Program-made: the position numbers and the translations under genes
Notes under the pieces: model-generated
The model's input: only the letters and a program-made list of their open reading frames with translations
What the model was told of the DNA's origin: nothing
Database searches by the model: none
Part shown: in pieces, positions 1 through 7,993 of the stretch
Layout: every line of letters starts with the position of its first letter
How positions within the stretch are numbered: the stretch's first letter is position 1
Assembly (NCBI RefSeq): GCF_039524015.1
Contig: NZ_BAAAGF010000001.1
Location: 1,240,001-1,304,000, forward strand
Direction: 5' to 3'
DNA: 64,000 bases
From: Gaetbulibacter_B jejuensis
GTDB lineage: Bacteria > Bacteroidota > Bacteroidia > Flavobacteriales > Flavobacteriaceae

Positions 1-213
1 AAAAGTTTCTTGCTCATATTCGGCATAGCGTTCAGCAACTTTCATTAAGTTAGGTATAAGGTCACTTCTTAATTGGTAAGCACTTTCTACTTTGGACCAT
101 TGCTCACCAATGTTTTCGTCAAGGCTTATAGCTTCGTTGTAAAAACCTTTTCCTTTAGTGTACAAACCTATTGCGATTATTGCAACAATAATCCATGGTA
201 ACCATTTTTTCAT
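1..213 (-). CDS. LemA family protein, 3' part cut by window edge
   Basis: The minus strand from 213 reads an open frame of 71 codons that leaves the window at base 1. It starts MKKWLPWIIVAIIAIGLYTK, one N-terminal membrane helix, then an amphipathic helical stretch with YNEAISLDENIGEQWSKVES and LRSDLIPNLMKVAERYAEYE. This NExVxxxWSxVexxyqrRxdLiPNLv-like pattern is the hallmark of LemA family membrane-anchored helical bundle proteins. The role of LemA proteins is poorly defined. It follows the MerR gene by 12 bases and the M23 peptidase gene, so the three probably form one minus-strand transcript. Only the N-terminal third or so is visible. Confidence 0.85.
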   Translation of the reverse strand, partial: MKKWLPWIIVAIIAIGLYTKGKGFYNEAISLDENIGEQWSKVESAYQLRSDLIPNLMKVAERYAEYEQETF

Positions 214-225
214 GATAAGAGAGTT

Positions 226-555
226 TTAAAGTTGTGATTTAATTTTGATTAGTTGCGCCTTTATAGCTTCTAATTTACTAATTATTTCAAAATTACTTAG
301 CGATTTTTTCTTTTCTTCTTTAAGATGAGTTTTTGCACCTTCAAGAGTAAATCCTCGTTCTTTTACCAAGTGGTAAATAAACTTTAGGTTTTTAATGTCT
401 TCTGGTGTGAATTTACGGTTGCCTTTTGCATTTTTTTTAGGCTTTAGAATATCAAACTCTTTTTCCCAAAAACGAATCAATGATGCATTGACATCAAAAG
501 CTTTTGCAACTTCGCCAATGCCATAGTATCGTTTTTCTGGGAGTTCTATATGCAT
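226..555 (-). CDS. MerR family transcriptional regulator
   Basis: A 109-residue protein with an N-terminal MerR-type winged helix-turn-helix (about residues 8-77): YYGIGEVAKAFDVNASLIRFWEKEF followed by the second wing region and FTPEDIKNLKFIYHLVKERG. The C-terminal tail is a short Lys-rich coiled coil without a visible effector domain or metal-binding cysteines, so it is a minimal MerR protein. Flavobacterial genomes often carry this small MerR next to an M23 peptidase and LemA, as here: it starts 4 bases after the peptidase stop and ends 12 bases before LemA. Its target and inducer cannot be read from the sequence. (Motif quoted in two overlapping parts; family assignment is firm.). Confidence 0.85.
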   Translation of the reverse strand: MHIELPEKRYYGIGEVAKAFDVNASLIRFWEKEFDILKPKKNAKGNRKFTPEDIKNLKFIYHLVKERGFTLEGAKTHLKEEKKKSLSNFEIISKLEAIKAQLIKIKSQL

Positions 556-559
556 AAAA

Positions 560-1531
560 TTAATCTAAAGATTGGTTTTCTAAAGAAGCTTTTTCTAGTA
601 AGTCAGAGAATTCTTCAGCAGATAAATTTCCGTAATAAAAGTTAATAGGGTTGATGCGTTCACCATCTTTAAAAATCTCATAGTGTAAATGTGGAGCTTC
701 AGAACGTCCTGTACTACCAACAAAACCTATTAAATCACCACGTTTAACCTTTTGGTTAGCACGTACATTGTAGTTGTATAAGTGCGCATAAAGGCTAACA
801 TATCCGTAACCATGGTCTATTCTAATATGTTTACCATAACCAGTAGCTCTGTTGTCTGCTCTGGTAACAACACCATCTCCTGAAGCGTAAACAGGAGTTC
901 CGCGAGGAGCTGTAAAATCCATACCAAAATGAAATTTTCTCACTTTAGTAAAAGGGTCAGTTCTATAACCATAACCTGATGCCATACGAGTTAATTCGGC
1001 ATTGTTAACAGGCTGAATGGCAGGTATTGAGGCTAAAAACTTTTCTTTGTCTTTTGCTAAAGTTGCTATTTCGTCTAATGAGCGTGATTGCACAACAATT
1101 TGCTTTTGAAGAATGTCCATTCTTCGGTGGCTTTCAATAATCAATTTAGAGTTGTCAAATCCTTCTAAGTCTTTGTAACGGTTAATACCACCAAAACCAG
1201 CTTTTCGTTGTTCTTCAGGAATAGGGTTTGCTTCAAAATACAGTCGATAAATAGCATTGTCACGCTCTTCAATATTGGCAAGTACATCTTGCGTTTCATC
1301 CATTTTTTTATTGAGCAACTGAAATTGTAGCTGCATATTAGAAAGCTCACGTTTTAAAGCCTTTTCTTTTGGAGATTCAATATACTGACTTGCGATAAAC
1401 ACAAATAAAAAACCAAACAAGGCAGAAGCTAATAAAAACAGTGAAATGTACTTAAATGTTCGTCTCTTCTTTCGTTCTATTTTTCTATACGAAAGTGTTT
1501 CAGAATCATAATAATATTTTACCTTACTCAT
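560..1531 (-). CDS. M23 family metallopeptidase (LytM-like), membrane anchored
   Basis: A 323-residue protein with a basic N-terminus, one transmembrane helix (about 28-48), a coiled coil (about 55-165) and a C-terminal M23 peptidase domain (about 185-297). The zinc-site motifs are complete: HFGMD (His201, Asp205), YAHL (His250) and HLHYE (His281, His283). Such proteins cleave peptide cross-bridges of peptidoglycan in the periplasm, and the coiled coil before a LytM domain is common in cell-division or envelope regulators. All catalytic ligands are present, so an active enzyme rather than a degenerate LytM factor is inferred. It heads the minus-strand set with MerR and LemA, and is divergent from alaS with a 129-base gap. 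Confidence 0.9.
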   Translation of the reverse strand: MSKVKYYYDSETLSYRKIERKKRRTFKYISLFLLASALFGFLFVFIASQYIESPKEKALKRELSNMQLQFQLLNKKMDETQDVLANIEERDNAIYRLYFEANPIPEEQRKAGFGGINRYKDLEGFDNSKLIIESHRRMDILQKQIVVQSRSLDEIATLAKDKEKFLASIPAIQPVNNAELTRMASGYGYRTDPFTKVRKFHFGMDFTAPRGTPVYASGDGVVTRADNRATGYGKHIRIDHGYGYVSLYAHLYNYNVRANQKVKRGDLIGFVGSTGRSEAPHLHYEIFKDGERINPINFYYGNLSAEEFSDLLEKASLENQSLD

Positions 1532-1660
1532 TTCTTTATTTATACTATTTTTGCAATTGATAAAATCATTTCAATCAAATGAATTTTATTTGCAAACGAC
1601 CAAAGATAAAAATTGTTTCGCAATTAATATAATTTTAACAAGAACGAGAATTAAACATAC

Positions 1661-4273
1661 ATGAAGTCTCAAGAGATACGCTCAAAATTTCTAAAGTTTT
1701 TTGAAGATAAAAAACATACTATTGTACCATCTGCACCAATGGTGTTAAAAGATGATCCAACTTTAATGTTTGTCAACTCTGGAATGGCACCTTTTAAAGA
1801 ATATTTTTTAGGGAATGCCACACCAAAAAGCAATAGAATTGCTGATACTCAAAAATGCTTGCGTGTTTCTGGAAAGCACAACGATTTAGAAGAAGTTGGT
1901 TATGATACTTATCATCATACATTGTTTGAAATGTTGGGTAACTGGAGTTTTGGTGATTACTTTAAAAAAGAAGCGATTGCTTGGGCTTGGGAATTATTGA
2001 CAGAGGTTTATAAAATAGACAAAGACATTTTATATGTAACCGTTTTTGAAGGTGACGAAGAAGATGGTACGCCATTAGATACCGAAGCCTACGATATTTG
2101 GAAGCAGTACATTGCTGAAGACCGAATTTTAAAAGGTAATAAAAAAGATAATTTCTGGGAAATGGGAGATCAAGGTCCTTGTGGTCCTTGTAGTGAGATT
2201 CATGTTGATATTCGTTCTGCTGAAGAAAAAGCAAAGGTTTCTGGTAAGGAATTAGTGAATATGGATCATCCGCAAGTGGTGGAGATATGGAACCTGGTTT
2301 TTATGCAATACAATCGTAAAGCTAATGGTTCTCTAGAAAACTTACCAAACAAACATATAGATACCGGAATGGGCTTTGAGCGTTTGTGTATGGTGTTACA
2401 AAATGTGCAAAGTAACTATGATACTGATGTTTTTACACCGATAATTCGTGAAATTGAAACCATCGCAGATAAAGATTACGGTAAAAACGATAAGATAGAT
2501 GTTGCTATTAGAGTTATCTCTGATCACGTTCGTGCGGTTGCGTTTTCTATTGCAGACGGACAATTGCCAAGTAATACAGGCGCTGGTTATGTAATTCGTA
2601 GAATTTTGCGTCGTGCTATTCGTTACGGATTTACGTTTTTAGACCAAAAAGAGCCGTTTATTTACCGTTTGGTGGATGTGCTTATCAAAAAAATGGGAGA
2701 AGCTTTCCCTGAATTAAAAGAACAAAGACAACTAATAGAAAATGTTATAAAAGAAGAAGAAGCTTCTTTCTTAAGAACATTAGATCAAGGATTATTATTG
2801 CTTGATAGAATTATAACACATTCTAACACCAAAGAAATTTCAGGAAATAAAGTTTTCGAACTTAAAGATACTTATGGTTTTCCAGAAGATTTAACCGATT
2901 TAATTCTTCGTGAAAACGGATTTACCTATAACCACGAAGAGTTTGATAAAAAACTAAAAGAACAACAAGAACGTGGTAAGCAAGCTTCTCAATTAAAATC
3001 AGACGATTGGACAATTGTTCTTGAAGATGATGAGCAAGAGTTTATTGGTTATGATGTTACTGAAGCTAATGTTAAGCTTACTAAATACCGAAAAGTAACC
3101 TCAAAAAAGGATGGTGAAATGTACCAGCTGGTGTTTAATTTAACACCGTTTTATGCTGAAGGTGGTGGACAAGTTGGCGATAAAGGCTATCTAGAAGATG
3201 CTTCTGGTGATGTTGTATATATTGTTGATACCAAAAAGGAAAACAATGTTATTATTCACTTTGCAAAGAGTCTTCCTAAAAATGTACAAGGCACTTTTAA
3301 AGCAACTGTAGATGCAAAACAACGTTACAGAACGGAATGTAACCATACTGCAACACACTTATTGCATCAGGCATTGCGCGAGATTTTAGGAACGCATGTT
3401 GAGCAAAAAGGTAGTGCGGTACATAGTAAGTATTTACGTTTTGACTTTTCGCATTTCTCTAAACTAACTGTTGATGAATTGCGTGATGTAGAAAACTTTG
3501 TAAATGCTAGAATTGAAGGTAAATTACCATTGCAAGAACAACGTAATATTCCAATGCAACAAGCTATTGACGAAGGTGCAATGGCGTTGTTTGGAGAAAA
3601 ATATGGCGATACTGTACGTACTATAAAATTCGGTAAATCTATAGAACTTTGTGGTGGAACTCACGTAAAAAACACTGCAGATATTTGGCATTTTAAAATT
3701 GTATCTGAAGGTGCAGTTGCTGCTGGAATTCGTCGTATTGAAGCTATCACAAACGATGCTGTAAAAGATTTCTATTTTGAAAACAATCGTGCGTATTTTG
3801 AAATGAAAGATTTACTTAACAATGCTAAAGAGCCAGTAAAAGCATTACAGAATCTTCAAGAGGAAAATACAAACCTAAAAAAGCAAATAGAGCAGCTTTT
3901 AAAAGATAAAGCTAAAAACTTAAAAGGTGAGCTTAAAAATGAATTGACCGAAGTTAATGGTATCACATTTCTGGCAAAACAAGTTGATTTAGATGCAGCA
4001 GGAATAAAAGATTTATGCTTTGAGTTAGGAAGTCAATATGATAACCTATTCCTACTTTTTGGTGCTGAAAACGATGGTAAGGCATTATTGTCTTGTTATA
4101 TCTCAAAAGAATTGGTTGCTGAAAAAAGCTTGAATGCGGGACAAATTGTTAGAGAATTAGGAAAACACATCCAAGGTGGTGGAGGCGGACAACCGTTTTT
4201 TGCAACTGCAGGAGGAAAAAATCCTAGTGGTATAAAAGACGCTTTGGAAGCAGTGAAAAGTTATATCGCATAA
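1661..4273 (+). CDS. alaS: Alanine--tRNA ligase
   Basis: An 870-residue class II aminoacyl-tRNA synthetase that charges tRNA-Ala. The N-terminal catalytic domain shows FVNSGMAPFK, the class II motif 2 region HHTLFEMLGNWSFGDYFK and the dimer-type glycine-rich segment near GAGYVIRRILRRAIRYG. The editing domain has the zinc-binding HTATH (His562, His566) and CGGTH (Cys664, His668) motifs used to clear mischarged Ser/Gly-tRNA. The C-terminal C-Ala domain ends with the usual glycine-rich GGGGGQPFFATAGG. Length fits the family (about 870-880). It is transcribed divergently from the M23 peptidase gene. The ATG at 1661 lies in an A-rich leader without a Shine-Dalgarno sequence, as is usual in this phylum. 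Confidence 0.98.
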   Translation: MKSQEIRSKFLKFFEDKKHTIVPSAPMVLKDDPTLMFVNSGMAPFKEYFLGNATPKSNRIADTQKCLRVSGKHNDLEEVGYDTYHHTLFEMLGNWSFGDYFKKEAIAWAWELLTEVYKIDKDILYVTVFEGDEEDGTPLDTEAYDIWKQYIAEDRILKGNKKDNFWEMGDQGPCGPCSEIHVDIRSAEEKAKVSGKELVNMDHPQVVEIWNLVFMQYNRKANGSLENLPNKHIDTGMGFERLCMVLQNVQSNYDTDVFTPIIREIETIADKDYGKNDKIDVAIRVISDHVRAVAFSIADGQLPSNTGAGYVIRRILRRAIRYGFTFLDQKEPFIYRLVDVLIKKMGEAFPELKEQRQLIENVIKEEEASFLRTLDQGLLLLDRIITHSNTKEISGNKVFELKDTYGFPEDLTDLILRENGFTYNHEEFDKKLKEQQERGKQASQLKSDDWTIVLEDDEQEFIGYDVTEANVKLTKYRKVTSKKDGEMYQLVFNLTPFYAEGGGQVGDKGYLEDASGDVVYIVDTKKENNVIIHFAKSLPKNVQGTFKATVDAKQRYRTECNHTATHLLHQALREILGTHVEQKGSAVHSKYLRFDFSHFSKLTVDELRDVENFVNARIEGKLPLQEQRNIPMQQAIDEGAMALFGEKYGDTVRTIKFGKSIELCGGTHVKNTADIWHFKIVSEGAVAAGIRRIEAITNDAVKDFYFENNRAYFEMKDLLNNAKEPVKALQNLQEENTNLKKQIEQLLKDKAKNLKGELKNELTEVNGITFLAKQVDLDAAGIKDLCFELGSQYDNLFLLFGAENDGKALLSCYISKELVAEKSLNAGQIVRELGKHIQGGGGGQPFFATAGGKNPSGIKDALEAVKSYIA

Positions 4274-4279
4274 ATTATC

Positions 4280-4299
4280 ATTCTGTTTTTAAGCAGAAT
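4280..4299. repeat. Short inverted repeat just before the GSCFA gene
   Basis: ATTCTG at 4280-4285 is mirrored by CAGAAT at 4294-4299 with an 8-base loop. It fills most of the gap between alaS (stop 4273) and the ATG at 4305. There is no T-run, so it does not look like a terminator. It resembles the other short hairpins placed directly before starts at 14,013 and 15,873, and its arms resemble the TCATTCTG ends of a dispersed element seen at 29,864. Confidence 0.5.
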
Positions 4300-4304
4300 T
4301 CATT

Positions 4305-5255
4305 ATGAAACTACAAACCCAAATACCGTTACAATCAGAGCCGCATAATCAAATAGATTATCATTCTAAAATAGCGCTGTTTGGGTCTTGTTTTGTTGAG
4401 AATATAGGAGAGAAGTTTAACTATTTTAAGCTTCAGAATTTTCAAAATCCATTTGGTATTTTATTTCATCCGCTAGCCATTGAACGTTTGGTAGCTAATG
4501 CAATTAATTCTAAAACGTACACCGAAGAAGATATCTTTTTTCATAACGAACAATGGCATTGTTATGAAGCGCATTCCAAGTTAAGTAGTGATAATAAAGA
4601 TGATTTGTTACATGCATTGAACAATGCTGTTCAGTCAACAAATCAACAAATACACCAAGCAACACATGTTATTATAACATTAGGAACTGCTTGGGTTTAT
4701 AGACATACAGCATCAGATGTTGTTGTTGCCAATTGCCATAAAGTACCACAAAAACAATTTACAAAAGAGCTGCTAACGGTTGATGAAATTTCAGAATCAT
4801 TACAAGCTATAGTGGCTTTAATAAAAAGCGTTAATCCTAAAGCGTCAGTAATTTTTACGGTGTCTCCTGTGCGACATATTAAAGATGGTTTTGTTGAGAA
4901 CACGCAAAGCAAAGCGCATTTAGTTGCAGCTATTCATCAAGTTGTTGAACCAAGAAAGCAGCAGTATTATTTCCCTTCGTATGAAATTATGCTGGACGAA
5001 CTTCGCGACTATCGTTTTTATAAAGCCGATATGTTACATCCAAATGATGTAGCAGTAAATTACATTTGGGAAAAATTCAAACAGGTTTGGATTTCAGAAA
5101 AGGCTCATAAAACATTAAACGAGGTTGATGTGATACAAAAAGGCCTTCAGCACAGACCGTTTAATCCAAACTCTAATAGCCATAAGGCATTTCTTCAATC
5201 ATTAAAAGACAAGCAAAACCAGTTACAGCAGTCTTTTTCGCATATCGTATTTTAA
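4305..5255 (+). CDS. GSCFA domain-containing protein
   Basis: A 316-residue protein without a signal peptide. Residues about 24-35 read ALFGSCFVENIG, which contains the Gly-Ser-Cys-Phe-Ala/Val motif that names the GSCFA family, an SGNH-hydrolase-like fold common in Bacteroidota. Further family-typical stretches are ITLGTAWVYR, FTVSPVRHIKDGF and the C-terminal YFPSYEIMLDELRDYRFY followed by ADMLHPNDVAVNYIWEKF, where the Asp-x-x-His-Pro pair resembles the catalytic Asp/His of SGNH enzymes. Substrate is unknown. It follows alaS by 31 bases and may be cotranscribed with it; this adjacency is common in flavobacteria. Confidence 0.85.
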   Translation: MKLQTQIPLQSEPHNQIDYHSKIALFGSCFVENIGEKFNYFKLQNFQNPFGILFHPLAIERLVANAINSKTYTEEDIFFHNEQWHCYEAHSKLSSDNKDDLLHALNNAVQSTNQQIHQATHVIITLGTAWVYRHTASDVVVANCHKVPQKQFTKELLTVDEISESLQAIVALIKSVNPKASVIFTVSPVRHIKDGFVENTQSKAHLVAAIHQVVEPRKQQYYFPSYEIMLDELRDYRFYKADMLHPNDVAVNYIWEKFKQVWISEKAHKTLNEVDVIQKGLQHRPFNPNSNSHKAFLQSLKDKQNQLQQSFSHIVF

Positions 5256-5334
5256 ATATACGACATATTACGTATTTCTTTCAGTTTCTTAAAGTTGCAT
5301 TTTTGAATCAGTTATTAATTAAAAATATTCAACA

Positions 5335-5868
5335 ATGAAAGATTTAAGAAAATTTATGTTATTAATCATGGTAACAGCCATGGTAGGATTAACTTCATGT
5401 TCAAGTGATGACGATGGCGGAAGTGGTGGTGGAGCTGCATCAGGAACTTTATCAGCAAAAATAGATGGTAGTTCTTGGCAGTCTTTAGAAATTTCTTCTT
5501 CTGCAACTGTTGCAAATAATGGTAATAACCTTATTATTATAGCAACTAATAGTGATGGTAAAGCATTTTCATTTTCAATTTGGGGATATGAAGGTGTAGG
5601 AACTTATGAATTTACAGGTGCTACTACAGTTTTTAATACTGCTTCATATTCTGAAACTGATGTAGACTTAAACAATCCTCAGAACTCAACAACAGAGCTT
5701 TGGCAAGCACCTTATGATGATACGCTTGCAGGAACACTGTCTGTTTCTGAAGAAACTGAAACTAAAATAATTGGAACATTCGAATTTTCAGGTAAGAATG
5801 TTAATGGAGATCAATCTGTAAAAATGATTTCAGATGGTGCTTTTAATTTAAATAAGCAAGTACAGTAA
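5335..5868 (+). CDS. Lipoprotein of unknown function (DUF6252-like)
   Basis: A 177-residue protein with a lipoprotein signal peptide: hydrophobic helix then LTSCSS with the lipidated cysteine at residue 22, followed by an acidic and glycine-rich linker (DDDGGSGGGA). The mature part, about 140 residues, is predicted beta-rich: it starts SAKIDGSSWQSLE and contains FSIWGYEGVGTYEFTGA and a late IIGTFEFSGKN. This layout matches a family of small flavobacterial lipoproteins often labelled DUF6252; that assignment is from memory of the pattern and is not certain. It is followed after 11 bases by the beta-propeller gene, with which it probably forms an operon. Confidence 0.7.
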   Translation: MKDLRKFMLLIMVTAMVGLTSCSSDDDGGSGGGAASGTLSAKIDGSSWQSLEISSSATVANNGNNLIIIATNSDGKAFSFSIWGYEGVGTYEFTGATTVFNTASYSETDVDLNNPQNSTTELWQAPYDDTLAGTLSVSEETETKIIGTFEFSGKNVNGDQSVKMISDGAFNLNKQVQ

Positions 5869-5879
5869 TTGTTTTAGTT

Positions 5880-7790
5880 ATGAAAACGCTATTAATTCAA
5901 TTTAAGAGCTTAGTATTGGTTGCACTATTAGTTAGTGTAACCTTTGCTAATGCGCAAAAAGCAGAAGCACCAAGTCAAAGTTATGACTTAGGAGCTAAGA
6001 TTAATGAAATGACATTGACTATTGGAGGTGTATTGGTAGTGGCAACAAATGATGGTTTAGTAGGGATAAAACCAACAGAAAGCCAACCAGTTTTTACCTT
6101 TAATAATTTTGGAAAGCTAAAACCAGAAGAGACTGATTTTATTCCAGGTTCACCATATATAGTCGTATCTCAAGGAGCGACTTCGGGTTTTGCAGGATTG
6201 TCTAAAACCAAAAGAGCAGTGATAGATTATGTTCAAGGTAAAGTGATTTTCAATTCTGATGATGATAGCTGGAATCAAATTTATACTTGTAATGTTATGT
6301 TGCCACAAAACAAACTAGTAGTTAGTGGTATTCAGAAAATAGGCGATAAGTTTGAAAAAATGACTCCTAAAGTAGCAGTATACGATCTTAACACTTCTAA
6401 GCTAGACTATAGTTTCTTTTTAGATAAACCAGGTAGAGTAGGAATTGCAAAAGACTTTAGTGTTACAGGAACGCCTTTACTTTTAAAGAACTCTTTAATT
6501 ATACCAACAGCTCAAGGACTTATTGCTAAATCGCATTCAGGTGAAGATTTATGGCAAACTAAAATAAAAGGTGTTAATTGGATGGTTGCCGATGAAACTG
6601 AAAAAGAAATTTATGGTTTTGAAACTACTACAAATGGAAAAAACACCAGAATCCATAAAATTGGAAGTAATGGAGCTGAACTTTGGGAAGACGATAGAAA
6701 AGTAAAAGGTATTGTTACCAACTTTGAAATTCTACCTCAAGGTCTAGCTGTAGTTAGTGATGTAGCAGGAGGCACAGGAGCTTTAGGTGCAAAATCAGAA
6801 TCAAAAATAACCATGTTTAGTGCTGCTACTGGAGAAGATTTATGGGATAAAGCACCAAAAACAAAAGGATACGTTCAACATTTTTACATAATGGAAGATG
6901 GTATTTTATTCGGAATAGAATCAGGAGGTATCAATAAAATTTCATTTGACGGCAAACCCCTTTTCAAAAAGCCTCTTAAAACAGGAGAAAATATTATGGT
7001 AATGGCACACACACCACAAGGGTTACTATATATTACAGGTGAAGACGCCAATATTGTGAATTTAGAAACAGGAGAAGAGGTTTGGGGTAAGCCGTTAAAA
7101 TATAAAAGAGCAGCTTCAGTAGCATCAACCTTTGATGCTAAAAATGACAGATATTTAATTGCTGCTGATGGAAAAATCATGGCTGTTGATGCAAATTCAG
7201 GTGAAGTTAGTGATCTTGCTAAATGCGATTTTGAAGAAAAAGAAGATCCTAATCATATGGAAATAAGAGATACTGGTGTCTTTTTGTCATCAAGTCAAAA
7301 TATGACCTCTTTAGCATTTGACGGAAATGAAAATTATCACACTTACCATAAATCACCTGGAAGAAGCACCTTTGGTAAAATTGTAGGAGGTATTACAGCA
7401 GTGGCATCTACAGCAATGACAGTTTCTATGAGTATGAAAGCTGGTGCTAATAGAAGTGCTTTTGGTAGTGTAAATGACCTTGATAGCTATAACGATTATG
7501 GTAAAGAAGCTAAAAGAGCTGCCGATATGTTTGCTGGAATAGCAGGAGCTTCTTTTGACTATTTATCTACTAGATTTAAATCAACTGCAGCCACCGAAAA
7601 TGCACAGTTTATTTTAACTAAATTAGATAATGGTGTTGGGTTAGTTAAAGTAAATAAAGACACTGGTAATACAGATAAAGAAATTGTTTTAAACGACAAA
7701 AAGCCTGAGTATGAAGTAGATGAATTTGGAGGGTTTCTTTTCTATAAAGCCAATGATAAAACGATTTATGCTTACAATCTTAATAATTAA
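5880..7790 (+). CDS. Secreted PQQ-like beta-propeller protein
   Basis: A 636-residue protein with a signal peptide cleaved near ANAQ (about residue 26). The body repeats short blades of the type GEDLWQTKIKGVNWMVADE, GAELWEDDRKVKGIVTNFE, GEDLWDKAPKTKGYVQHF and GEEVWGKPLKYKRAASVAS: the G-x-x-x-W pattern of PQQ/BamB-like eight-bladed propellers. There is no visible enzyme signature or PQQ site. About residues 500-530 contain a hydrophobic, small-residue segment (KIVGGITAVASTAMTVSMSM) that could be a membrane-interacting loop. It is the last gene before the strong terminator at 7812-7852. Function unknown; BamB-like scaffolding is one possibility. Confidence 0.75.
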   Translation: MKTLLIQFKSLVLVALLVSVTFANAQKAEAPSQSYDLGAKINEMTLTIGGVLVVATNDGLVGIKPTESQPVFTFNNFGKLKPEETDFIPGSPYIVVSQGATSGFAGLSKTKRAVIDYVQGKVIFNSDDDSWNQIYTCNVMLPQNKLVVSGIQKIGDKFEKMTPKVAVYDLNTSKLDYSFFLDKPGRVGIAKDFSVTGTPLLLKNSLIIPTAQGLIAKSHSGEDLWQTKIKGVNWMVADETEKEIYGFETTTNGKNTRIHKIGSNGAELWEDDRKVKGIVTNFEILPQGLAVVSDVAGGTGALGAKSESKITMFSAATGEDLWDKAPKTKGYVQHFYIMEDGILFGIESGGINKISFDGKPLFKKPLKTGENIMVMAHTPQGLLYITGEDANIVNLETGEEVWGKPLKYKRAASVASTFDAKNDRYLIAADGKIMAVDANSGEVSDLAKCDFEEKEDPNHMEIRDTGVFLSSSQNMTSLAFDGNENYHTYHKSPGRSTFGKIVGGITAVASTAMTVSMSMKAGANRSAFGSVNDLDSYNDYGKEAKRAADMFAGIAGASFDYLSTRFKSTAATENAQFILTKLDNGVGLVKVNKDTGNTDKEIVLNDKKPEYEVDEFGGFLFYKANDKTIYAYNLNN

Positions 7791-7811
7791 ATCTTGTTGT
7801 TGAGATTTCCT

Positions 7812-7852
7812 GATTGAGCGTAATTTTTGTAGGATTACGCTTAATCTTTTTT
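7812..7852 (+). terminator. Rho-independent terminator after the beta-propeller gene
   Basis: The arms 7812-7824 and 7834-7846 form a 13-base-pair stem with one G-U pair and a 9-base loop, followed directly by six T (7847-7852). It lies 21 bases after the stop at 7790. It also overlaps the TTG at 7814 from which a longer histidine kinase frame could be read, which argues against that start. Confidence 0.85.
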
Positions 7853-7993
7853 AATTGCTTCTTATCGAAAAAAAAGATGATGAACTTCAATATGTTATAT
7901 ATTCGTAATGCTATTAATCAATTTTTTAAAAAGGCGTCAGTTATATTATCTGGTAAGGACAGGTATTTTCTGATGCTTTTTTTATTGTCAAAA

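Noticed and set aside
1546..1553. TATTTTTG upstream of alaS as its promoter
   Set aside because: It matches the -7 consensus, but there is no -33 element at the right distance and it is over 100 bases from the ATG in very A/T-rich DNA, where chance matches are frequent.
7814..7993. N-terminal extension of the first histidine kinase from TTG at 7814
   Set aside because: It begins inside a strong terminator stem and would bury a textbook signal peptide that starts at the ATG at 7994.
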